Shown: positions 1-6,839 of the stretch, one piece after another
How the letters are laid out: every line of letters starts with the position of its first letter
Numbering within the stretch: the first letter of the stretch is position 1
DNA from: Chitinophagaceae bacterium
Lineage (GTDB): Bacteria > Bacteroidota > Bacteroidia > Chitinophagales > Chitinophagaceae
Assembly (NCBI GenBank): GCA_014379785.1
Contig: JACMLD010000063.1
Coordinates: 1-12,643 of the forward strand
Reading direction: 5' to 3'
Length of the DNA stretch: 12,643 nucleotides
Translations under genes and position numbers: made by a program
Notes under the pieces: generated by a model
Told to the model about the DNA's origin: nothing
What the model saw: the letters and a program-made list of their open reading frames with translations, nothing else
Databases searched by the model: none

Positions 1-26
1 GACGGCTATTACTCTGAGTACTGGTA

Positions 27-55
27 GGGGATTCCTCGACTGCGCTCGGAATGAC
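27..55 (-). repeat. Solo arm of a dispersed intergenic repeat
   Basis: The first 67 bases hold no gene. They contain a 29-bp sequence which, read on the minus strand, begins GTCATTCCGAGCGCAGTCGA and ends in GGAATCCCC. It resembles the right arm of the palindromic element at 11678-11707 (on plus: GGGAT[T/C]CCTCG, then CTCGG[A/G]ATGAC), with one base of length difference and a few substitutions. Short repeats of this type are common between genes in Bacteroidota and some other phyla (from memory, not searched). It lies 12 nt past the stop codon of the DUF1579 gene. No T-tract follows, so it does not look like a standard intrinsic terminator. Confidence 0.6.
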
Positions 56-67
56 GGCGTCCCTGGA

Positions 68-736
68 CTACATCTTCGTCAATACTATCTCCATTGACTT
101 AAATTCTTTCTGACCTGGCTTTGCATTATACATTTCCATCTTGCGGTGCGTGTCATCGATATATGTTACTACTGATCTCATTTTACAATCCTTTCCAGTA
201 GTAGGGTCTACACCTACGCCATCCTGAGAAAGGGTTTTTGTGGAGGGGTCATAAGTACCTTCCATTTTCATAAGACCGGTTCCCATATTATCAATCCAGG
301 TACTAATGAATTTTTTTGTGGCGTTGTCATAGGCCATTGTTCCGATTCCTTCGAAAGGCTGACCTTCAAAACTGCCGGTATATTTAGACTCCTGATATCT
401 GCCGCCAAGAATCATTCGATTTACTTCCTTTGCTACACTTTTTGTCGGCGGTGCCTGCGGATCCATCCACATGGTCATTTCTGCTTTCCATGCACCTGAA
501 CCAGATGACAATAATTTGTGCATTTCTCCGGGCGTTGAATACTCCATCCAGGCCTTCATCGCCGCGGCTGAATCCATTGGGGCTGCTGAAGCAATGGGCT
601 CGGTGGTAGTATCCGATGCAGCAGCAGTGACCGATGTGTCCGCAGCTGCGGCAGTAGTGTCGGTTGTACCTGCATCATTACAGGCAGTAAATGCAATGCA
701 AAAAGCAAAGCATGAAGCAATGGTTACTTTTTTCAT
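68..736 (-). CDS. DUF1579 family lipoprotein
   Basis: Predicted outer-envelope lipoprotein of 222 residues with a C-terminal DUF1579 domain (about residues 66-222), a family of unknown biochemical function common in Bacteroidota. The N-terminus (MKKVTIASCFAFCIAFTAC) is a signal peptide with a lipobox-like FTAC, Cys19 being the probable lipidated residue. The -3 Phe is less usual than Leu. A low-complexity Ala/Thr/Asp/Ser linker (about residues 20-60) follows, as expected for a tether. Recognisable DUF1579 features are GGRYQESKYTGSFEGQPFEG, a tryptophan-containing strand (FISTWIDNMGTG) and the TYD..TKTLS strand. I chose ATG at 736 over an in-frame TTG two codons upstream, because it gives the usual MKK start. 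It is the last gene of the minus-strand train, 37 nt after the amidohydrolase stop when measured from this ATG. Family assignment is confident; function is unknown. Confidence 0.88.
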   Translation of the reverse strand: MKKVTIASCFAFCIAFTACNDAGTTDTTAAAADTSVTAAASDTTTEPIASAAPMDSAAAMKAWMEYSTPGEMHKLLSSGSGAWKAEMTMWMDPQAPPTKSVAKEVNRMILGGRYQESKYTGSFEGQPFEGIGTMAYDNATKKFISTWIDNMGTGLMKMEGTYDPSTKTLSQDGVGVDPTTGKDCKMRSVVTYIDDTHRKMEMYNAKPGQKEFKSMEIVLTKM

Positions 737-773
737 AAACAATAAAATTTAATAAAAGGTATGTAAAAGAAAT

Positions 774-1865
774 CTATTGTGGAAACAAGTTTTTATCAAT
801 ATTTGGGACAATGCGCAGGGCATTTTTGTAGTAGACTTTCTTCAGCACTTCATCAGACAATCCGATTCCGTACATTCTCCAGTAGGCGTGGTATTTCTTA
901 TGATATGGAAAGTACTCATCGGTGGTTTCCAGCACGCGGAAATAAGTTGCATATTCAGCCGGAACCCAGCTGTCTTTTCCAAAGAGAATTCTATCCTGAT
1001 ACTTCTCAAAGAACTGCCTTGCTGCACGGGGTTGCCTGCCAAGTTCAGCAATGACCGCGCCAAACTCCACACAGATATTCGGCATTTCATCCATTAGTCG
1101 CGCCAGTTTGCCAAGATCATTGGGATACCATCCAAAATGCGCCGCTATAAAAGTTGTCTTGATATGCTTTTTGAAAACACGATGCTGTTCGGCTATGAGT
1201 TCATCGAAGGGCTCCGGATCGGATGGGCCGCGTTTGCGTCCGGGATGGGTGGTGATCTCCAGCCAGCGCTCATTTTTTTCATCTACCGGATCCCAGAATG
1301 GTTTTGGGTCAGCGGTATGTATGAGTACAGGTATTTTCAGCTCACCGGCTTTAGCCCAGATTGCATCCAGCCTTGGGTCATCAACAGCTACTCTTTTGCC
1401 GGTATTGTCCTTTACTGAGAAGCCCAGGTTTTTAAAGATCTTCAATCCGTTCGCTCCATTTTTTACATCAGTCTCCAGTTGCTTCGCGGCTTTTTCACTC
1501 CATCCGCTTTCGCCAAGACCATTGAAATCGATGTTCGCAAAAATGATGAATCGCTTCGGAGCGGTTTCTTTTACCGCGCCCGTCATTGCCTGGAGATTGG
1601 AACCAGTGCCGCCACTCAGGTTTACCATCACCTTCATGTTGAGTTTGTCCATATCGGTGAGCAGCCCGGGAATCGACGAACTCTTAAGGCCGTACTGATG
1701 ATTGTGGATATCGACAAAGGGAAATTTTGCGCGGTCCGGTTTATGTTCAGGAACCACCAGGGTTGACTTTGGCTCATATCTTTCAAAGTCCATTTTGTCT
1801 GAGCCCTGCGCGCATGCAGCAACCGTTGCAGAGATCATGACACAACTGATAAACAACTTGATCAT
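774..1865 (-). CDS. Amidohydrolase-family (amidohydrolase_2) lipoprotein
   Basis: A 363-residue metal-dependent hydrolase of the amidohydrolase superfamily (TIM barrel, amidohydrolase_2/ACMSD-like branch). Visible metal-site candidates are the HxH motif in VDIHNHQY (His54, His56), His183 in VLIHTADP, His243 in FIAAHFGW and Asp298 in LFGKDSW, in the order expected for the superfamily. Lys142 or Lys145 (GLKIFK) may contribute. The N-terminus carries a signal peptide with a good lipobox (VAAC, Cys18), so it is probably membrane-anchored outside the cytoplasm, which is less common for this branch. The substrate cannot be named from sequence; family members are decarboxylases or hydrolases of cyclic or aromatic acids and lactones. 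It starts 13 nt after the stop of the DsbA-like gene and is followed by a second lipoprotein gene, so the three are probably co-transcribed. No Shine-Dalgarno is seen on the minus strand; the purine run GGGAGG just upstream is on the plus strand. Confidence 0.88.
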   Translation of the reverse strand: MIKLFISCVMISATVAACAQGSDKMDFERYEPKSTLVVPEHKPDRAKFPFVDIHNHQYGLKSSSIPGLLTDMDKLNMKVMVNLSGGTGSNLQAMTGAVKETAPKRFIIFANIDFNGLGESGWSEKAAKQLETDVKNGANGLKIFKNLGFSVKDNTGKRVAVDDPRLDAIWAKAGELKIPVLIHTADPKPFWDPVDEKNERWLEITTHPGRKRGPSDPEPFDELIAEQHRVFKKHIKTTFIAAHFGWYPNDLGKLARLMDEMPNICVEFGAVIAELGRQPRAARQFFEKYQDRILFGKDSWVPAEYATYFRVLETTDEYFPYHKKYHAYWRMYGIGLSDEVLKKVYYKNALRIVPNIDKNLFPQ

Positions 1866-1878
1866 ATAGAGGGAGGTT

Positions 1879-2529
1879 TTATGCTGATAATTCCTTTAGT
1901 ACATTTTCAATTCTTTCGTTCATGTCTTCATAAGAAGTAAACCCTCTTGCGAGCAGGTAAAACTTTGATTCGGTGGCCTGTAGCATCACTGCCGGAAAAC
2001 CTGTCACCTGCAATTGCTTCACAAGGCTGAATTCATAGTATGCCATTTCCTTGTACTCTTCGCTGGCAAGCTTTGAGTAAAATGTTTCGGGGTGAATGGA
2101 ATATTTTTCCAGCAGATGGCGATATGCCTCATTGTCTGTAAGGTCACGCCCTTCGTAATGCAGTGCGTACTGAAGGTCCGCGGCAAATTCCACCTGACGG
2201 TCGGGATAGAATTCTTTGAAAATACACATGGCGATGGCCGGCTTTTCTGAATTTGGGTACCAGTCACTCAGCTCCGGATTATTGATATGCCACAGATAGT
2301 CTGGACCGAAAACGATGCCTGAATATTCTTCTACGGTTTTGTGGGCCTCTTTGATATAATCAGCCGTAACGGATATATGTCGGGGTTCTTCCGGCAGAAT
2401 CATTCCACCTGACAACACTTCAAACTGCACACGGTCCCCAAAGTCCTCAGCTATTTTTTTTATAACAGGGCTGAAACCATAACACCAGCCGCAATATGCA
2501 TCGTAACAATAAAAAATGGTAAATGCCAT
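1879..2529 (-). CDS. DsbA/FrnE-like thioredoxin-fold protein
   Basis: A 216-residue protein with a thioredoxin-like fold of the DsbA/FrnE type. The active-site CxxC is CGWC at residues 13-16 directly after the first beta strand (FTIFYCYDAYCGWCYGFSP), with an extra Cys8. The conserved cis-proline loop is VTGFPAVML (Pro179), and the long helical insertion between them is typical of DsbA-type proteins. There is no signal peptide, so it should act in the cytoplasm as a disulfide reductase or isomerase, or as a glutathione-dependent enzyme like FrnE/2-hydroxychromene-2-carboxylate isomerase relatives. It is not a periplasmic oxidase of the classical DsbA type. Spacing is 24 nt from the upstream desaturase gene and 13 nt to the downstream amidohydrolase. 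Family assignment is firm; partner and substrate are unknown. Confidence 0.9.
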   Translation of the reverse strand: MAFTIFYCYDAYCGWCYGFSPVIKKIAEDFGDRVQFEVLSGGMILPEEPRHISVTADYIKEAHKTVEEYSGIVFGPDYLWHINNPELSDWYPNSEKPAIAMCIFKEFYPDRQVEFAADLQYALHYEGRDLTDNEAYRHLLEKYSIHPETFYSKLASEEYKEMAYYEFSLVKQLQVTGFPAVMLQATESKFYLLARGFTSYEDMNERIENVLKELSA

Positions 2530-2553
2530 GCGTGAAGTTACTGCAATAGAGAA

Positions 2554-3315
2554 TTATTCTCTGACCCTGGACTTCACTTCATCGAACCTTTCATCATAAT
2601 CTTTTCTTACAGTGCCCATCAATCTGTCCCAGAAAAGAAAATAAAGGCCATAGTTGCCTTTGAAATACTGGTGGTGGAGGTTGTGATTGACCGATGTATT
2701 GATCCATTTCCCCAGCCAGTGGCGGCTAAACCCCCTGGGATAGATCTCATAGCCCAGATGACCATACACATTATAGACGATCATAAAAAAGAAGAAAATT
2801 GCAATGTGCAGCGGATGGACTGGAATCAGAAAGACCATGATGGGGAATACGCCCGCTTCTACAATTGCTTCAAGCGGGTGGAACGCATAGGCCGCCCAGG
2901 GCGAAGGATTGGTCGATTTGTGGTGGACAAGATGAAAATATTTGAAAATCGACTTGTTGTGCATCAGCCTGTGTGTCCAGTAGAAATAAGTATCGTGGAT
3001 GATTGCAAGGAAGATAAAAGCCAGGAAAAAATACAACCATCCAAGCTGCGCTATGCTGGTATAAATTTTTGACGCGGGCCTGATCAAAGGATGTTTAACA
3101 ATCAGAAGGATGATGACTGCAAAAATGGAAATGGTGAGCAACGAAAATCCAATTTCCCTGATATAATCGTTTCTCAGCGGCTGTCTTGTCTGAATTTTTT
3201 TGTGACTGATCTTTTTTTGAAGAAGGATGTAAAACAGAAGAAATGCAATGCCGGCGACGAGCATATACCTGCTCCCGATTTTTTCAAAAAAGAAGAAATA
3301 ATCAGTCCATCCCAT
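2554..3315 (-). CDS. Sterol desaturase/fatty acid hydroxylase family membrane protein
   Basis: A 253-residue integral membrane di-iron enzyme of the fatty acid hydroxylase superfamily, which uses O2 to hydroxylate or desaturate lipid or carotenoid substrates. The histidine clusters that bind iron are present in order: HDTYFYWTHRLMH (His107, His115, His119), HLVHH (His128-132) and HNLHH (His211-215). Hydrophobic segments near residues 17-33, 55-75, 90-106 and 153-181 are likely membrane helices. The closing FWDRLMGT motif is typical of the family. I chose ATG at 3315 because it sits one base after the TAG stop of the upstream gene (3319-3317), suggesting translational coupling. An in-frame alternative start at 3369 would overlap that gene by 53 nt and add 18 polar residues. 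The exact substrate cannot be inferred; no carotenoid or sterol genes are nearby. Confidence 0.9.
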   Translation of the reverse strand: MGWTDYFFFFEKIGSRYMLVAGIAFLLFYILLQKKISHKKIQTRQPLRNDYIREIGFSLLTISIFAVIILLIVKHPLIRPASKIYTSIAQLGWLYFFLAFIFLAIIHDTYFYWTHRLMHNKSIFKYFHLVHHKSTNPSPWAAYAFHPLEAIVEAGVFPIMVFLIPVHPLHIAIFFFFMIVYNVYGHLGYEIYPRGFSRHWLGKWINTSVNHNLHHQYFKGNYGLYFLFWDRLMGTVRKDYDERFDEVKSRVRE

Positions 3316-3316
3316 A

Positions 3317-3931
3317 CTACTGTTTTTGATATTTCCAGTTTCGTCCTTTGCCTTCGGCAATCCATTCAAGCGCCTGCTGTACTCGTTTTTCGCGGGTTGC
3401 TTCCGTCTTTGCTTCTGTTATCCATTCGATGTATTCTTTGCGATGGCTGTAGCTGAATGCTTCAAAAACTTTTGCGGCCACTTTTTGTTTTTTGAGAGCC
3501 GCAGTAAAGTACTCGGGAACACTGACTTCGATCTTATCGTATTTTCTTGGCTTGTCTTTCGGAAGCTTTATGTTTTCGTCATTGAGACGCATGGCTTCTT
3601 TGATCCATTCGACCAGCACTTTATCGGACGGCAGATCTTTCAGCGTGGTGAGTTTGCCAAGATTTCCGGCAGCTCCTATTCCTTTCTCACCGACCAGTGT
3701 TGCCGCGTCTTTCATGAGAGACGCCTTCCAGAAACCAAAGCTGCAGTAAGATTTAAATGATGCGATGCTGCACAGGAGTCCTTTGTATTCAAAGGTGGGG
3801 GAATTCCATTTGAACGTTTCTACTACCTGTGGACATGCCTTGTGCACAATTTTTCGCAGGTGTGTGAGAATGGGCTTTGCAAAATCTGCAGTATTTTCAA
3901 TATATGCGTCAGTCTTTGGATTTGTAGCCAT
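3317..3931 (-). CDS. DUF1801 + YdeI/OmpD-associated (OmdA) domain protein
   Basis: A 204-residue soluble protein with two recognisable parts. Residues about 17-110 resemble DUF1801 (iron-chaperone/YdhG-like fold; KPILTHLRKIVHKACPQVVE, then the WNSPTFEYKG motif and GFWKASL). Residues about 138-200 resemble the YdeI/OmpD-associated 'bacteriocin-protection' domain (VPEYFTAALKK, AFSYSHRKEYIEWITEAK, then the Arg/Lys-rich end with AEGKGRNWKYQ). This two-part architecture is common in Bacteroidota. The molecular role is unclear; the Salmonella name OmdA comes from genetics on peptide resistance and should not be over-read. It begins 15 nt after the polA stop and ends one base before the desaturase start, so it is very probably co-transcribed with both. 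No signal peptide is present. Confidence 0.87.
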   Translation of the reverse strand: MATNPKTDAYIENTADFAKPILTHLRKIVHKACPQVVETFKWNSPTFEYKGLLCSIASFKSYCSFGFWKASLMKDAATLVGEKGIGAAGNLGKLTTLKDLPSDKVLVEWIKEAMRLNDENIKLPKDKPRKYDKIEVSVPEYFTAALKKQKVAAKVFEAFSYSHRKEYIEWITEAKTEATREKRVQQALEWIAEGKGRNWKYQKQ

Positions 3932-3946
3932 ATCAAATGATTTAAG

Positions 3947-6781
3947 TTAATGTGCTGCGAGCCAGCTTTCGCCTTCACCGATTTCTGCCTCCACCGGAAC
4001 ACCGTTTGGCAGCGTCATTGCGGTTCTCATGCAGTCGAGGATAATGGGCTTCAGCATTTCTGCTTCGTCTCTCGTAGCATCAAAGATCAACTCATCATGT
4101 ACCTGCAATATCATTTTCGATTTGAAACCCTTCTGCTTAAACACTTCGTGAAGCTTAACCATGGCAAGCTTGATCATGTCTGCGGCTGTACCCTGAATAG
4201 GCGAATTGATGGCGTTTCTTTCAGCAAATCCCCTTACTGTAAAATTGGATGAATTGATGTCACGGAGCCAGCGTTTCCGTCCCATCAAAGTTTCAACATA
4301 TCCCGTTTCTTTTGCGAAGTTGATCGTATCATCCATATACCGCTGAATATTGACAAACTGTTTCTTATAGTTGTCGATGATTTCTTTGGCTTCTGTTCTG
4401 CTGATGCCGAGATTGTCGGCGAGTCCGAATGCTCCCTGACCGTAAATGATACCGAAATTCACACTCTTGGCTTTGTAGCGCATTTCTTTTGTCACATCCT
4501 TCTCATCAACATTATAAACTTTTGCGGCTGTGGCGGTGTGAATGTCTTTGCCGGTTCTGAACGCCTCGCACATCGCGGGGTCGCCGCTGATGGCAGCTAC
4601 AATTCTGAGTTCAATCTGGGAGTAATCAGCCGAAAGCAAGACGTGGTCCTTGTCGCGCGGTATAAATGCCTTTCTGATTTCGCGGCCCCTTTCTGTGCGC
4701 ACCGGAATATTCTGCAGGTTGGGATTGTTGCTGGCCAGCCTACCGGTCACTGCAACAGCCTGCGCATACGTGGTATGTACCCTGCCGGTTTTTTTGTTTA
4801 TCAGCAGTGGCAGAGAGTCCACGTAGGTCGACTTAAGCTTCGTCAGTTCGCGATAAACCAGGATGTCCTCAACGATTTTGTTTTGATGTGCAAGTTTGAG
4901 CAGCACATCTTCACCGGTTGCATACTGACCGGTCTTGGTTTTTTTGGCTTTGGGATCAAGCTGGAGTTTTTCAAAAAGTACTTCTCCCAATTGCTTTGGC
5001 GAAGAAAGATTAAACCTTACTCCTGCCTGCTGGTAGACGCTTTCTTCAGCAATTTTTGCGTCGGCTTCCAGTTGTACAGAGTACTCATTGAGAAAGCCCT
5101 CGTCAATCCTTACTCCTTCAAACTCCATTGCCATCAATACTTTCACGAGTGGATTTTCTACTTCATAAAAAACCTTCTCCACTTCTTTTAGTTTCAGCAG
5201 CGGAAGAAATGTATTTTTTAGCTGGAGCGTGATGTCCGCATCTTCCACTGCATATTCTTTGATCTTTTCAAGTTCCACATCGCGCATCGTGCCTTGCGAT
5301 TTTCCTTTCTTTCCGATGAGATCTTCAATGGGCACCGGTTCATAGCCGAGAAATCTTGCACTGAGTAAATCCATGCTGCGCTTGGCGTCCGGCTCGATGA
5401 CATAGTGCGCGAGCATGGTGTCGAATGTTTGTCCGGTTATTTTCCCTTGATACCAGTTCAGAATCAGCAAATCGTATTTTATATTTTGTCCGATCCAGGT
5501 AATGTCAGGATTTAAAAAAAGCGGTTCAAACAATTTCACTATTCTTTCGGCTTCTGTTCTGTCTGCCGGCACCGGAATATAATAACCTTCGCCAGTTGTG
5601 AAAGAAAAGCTCAGTCCCACCAGCTCTGCCTGGTTGGCGTCAATATTTGTGGTTTCGGTATCAAAGGAAATTTCCTTTTTAAAACTCAGTTTGCTGATGA
5701 GGTCTGCAATGGCCTCATCGCCCTGCACCACCATATAATTATGCGGTGTGTTGTTGATATTGCGGTCCGGTGATACCACGATATTTTCTTCAGTGGCAGG
5801 GATGGTGGTATCGGCGAGTGGTTTTGGGGCAAGAGCGTTAGCAGTATCGCTGAAGAGATCTGTCTGCACGCCGGACTGTGCCGCAGCAGGGACTGGCGAG
5901 CTGGTCAGTTCCTCGCCCAGAATTCTTTTCGCAACGGTTTTGAATTCAAGGTCAATAAAAACTTCTTTCAGACCTTCTTTGTTCCATTCTTTGAGTTTGA
6001 AGTCTTCCTCGTGAAAGGTAACCGGCACGTTGGTGATGATGGTGGCCAGTTTCTTACTCATGATAGCTGAATCGCGGCCATTGGTGATTTTGACACCCAT
6101 GGCACCTTTGATATTGGCGGCGTTTGCGAGTACGTTCTCCAGACTGCCGTATTCACCCAACAGTTTAGCGGCTGTTTTTTCTCCTACACCCGGAATGCCT
6201 GGTATATTGTCGACCGCATCGCCCATCATTCCAAGAATATCTATCACCTGTGAAACATTCGCTATTCCCCATTTGGCGCAAACTTCTACCGGGCCAAGAA
6301 TTTCTACATCACCACCCTGGTAACCGGGTTTGTAAATTTTTATTTTTTCTGAAACGAGTTGGCCGTAATCTTTATCGGGTGTGACCATATAGACGTCGTA
6401 TCCTACCGCTGCGGCTTGCAGGGCCAGGGTGCCGATCACATCATCGGCCTCGAAGCCGTCGAGTTCAACAACGGGAATGTTGAATCCTGATATAATTTTT
6501 TTGATATCAGGGATGGATATCATCAGATCTTCGGGTGCTTCCTGGCGGTTTGCCTTATAATCGGCAAAGTCAGTATGCCTTTCAGTAGGTGCGTGCGTAT
6601 CGAAGCAAACAGCCATGTGACTTGGCTTCTGGTTGTTGATAAGCTCTACGAGTGTATTTGTAAATCCAAACTGTGCGTTGGTATTTTTGCCTTTTGATGT
6701 AATTCTTGGACTGCGTATGAGGGCATAATATGCGCGGAAAATCAGCGCCATTGCATCCAACAGGAAAAGTTTCTTACTCAT
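3947..6781 (-). CDS. polA: DNA polymerase I with both exonuclease activities
   Basis: Full-length Pol I (944 residues; E. coli 928) for RNA primer removal, gap filling and excision-repair synthesis. The N-terminal 5' nuclease (about 1-290) shows FDTHAPTERH, ELDGFEADDVIG, VTPDKDYGQLV and the GDAVDNIPGIPGVGEKTA helix-hairpin-helix. A flexible linker (about 291-350) contains QTDLF at 306-310, a likely sliding-clamp binding motif. The 3'-5' exonuclease looks intact: DTE (Asp374, Glu376), NIKYD (Asp437) and YAVED (Tyr510, Asp514). In many relatives of this family this site is degenerate, so proofreading is probably retained here. Polymerase motifs A (SADYSQIE, Asp719/Glu724), B (RYKAKSVNFGIIYG, Lys772, Phe776, Tyr780) and C (VHDE, 895-897) are all present. 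Phe776 is the position corresponding to E. coli Phe762. The gene lies 58 bp after the peroxidase gene and 15 bp before the YdeI-like gene. Confidence 0.98.
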   Translation of the reverse strand: MSKKLFLLDAMALIFRAYYALIRSPRITSKGKNTNAQFGFTNTLVELINNQKPSHMAVCFDTHAPTERHTDFADYKANRQEAPEDLMISIPDIKKIISGFNIPVVELDGFEADDVIGTLALQAAAVGYDVYMVTPDKDYGQLVSEKIKIYKPGYQGGDVEILGPVEVCAKWGIANVSQVIDILGMMGDAVDNIPGIPGVGEKTAAKLLGEYGSLENVLANAANIKGAMGVKITNGRDSAIMSKKLATIITNVPVTFHEEDFKLKEWNKEGLKEVFIDLEFKTVAKRILGEELTSSPVPAAAQSGVQTDLFSDTANALAPKPLADTTIPATEENIVVSPDRNINNTPHNYMVVQGDEAIADLISKLSFKKEISFDTETTNIDANQAELVGLSFSFTTGEGYYIPVPADRTEAERIVKLFEPLFLNPDITWIGQNIKYDLLILNWYQGKITGQTFDTMLAHYVIEPDAKRSMDLLSARFLGYEPVPIEDLIGKKGKSQGTMRDVELEKIKEYAVEDADITLQLKNTFLPLLKLKEVEKVFYEVENPLVKVLMAMEFEGVRIDEGFLNEYSVQLEADAKIAEESVYQQAGVRFNLSSPKQLGEVLFEKLQLDPKAKKTKTGQYATGEDVLLKLAHQNKIVEDILVYRELTKLKSTYVDSLPLLINKKTGRVHTTYAQAVAVTGRLASNNPNLQNIPVRTERGREIRKAFIPRDKDHVLLSADYSQIELRIVAAISGDPAMCEAFRTGKDIHTATAAKVYNVDEKDVTKEMRYKAKSVNFGIIYGQGAFGLADNLGISRTEAKEIIDNYKKQFVNIQRYMDDTINFAKETGYVETLMGRKRWLRDINSSNFTVRGFAERNAINSPIQGTAADMIKLAMVKLHEVFKQKGFKSKMILQVHDELIFDATRDEAEMLKPIILDCMRTAMTLPNGVPVEAEIGEGESWLAAH

Positions 6782-6839
6782 GTCGCTAAGGTAGGAACTA
6801 TGACAAGAATTTTAGTGGGAGAAAAGTTTGAAAAAAACC

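Noticed and set aside
1051..1698. Plus-strand open frame of 215 codons
   Set aside because: Antisense to the amidohydrolase gene and rich in Ser/Arg/Phe as expected of a shadow frame; no domain signature.
1881..1940. Plus-strand 19-codon frame preceded by a good Shine-Dalgarno-like GGGAGG
   Set aside because: Antisense to the end of the DsbA-like gene, very short, and strong Shine-Dalgarno sites are not used by the other genes here. Probably chance.
4538..5191. Plus-strand open frame of 217 codons
   Set aside because: Wholly antisense to polA, whose motifs are intact; no recognisable domain.
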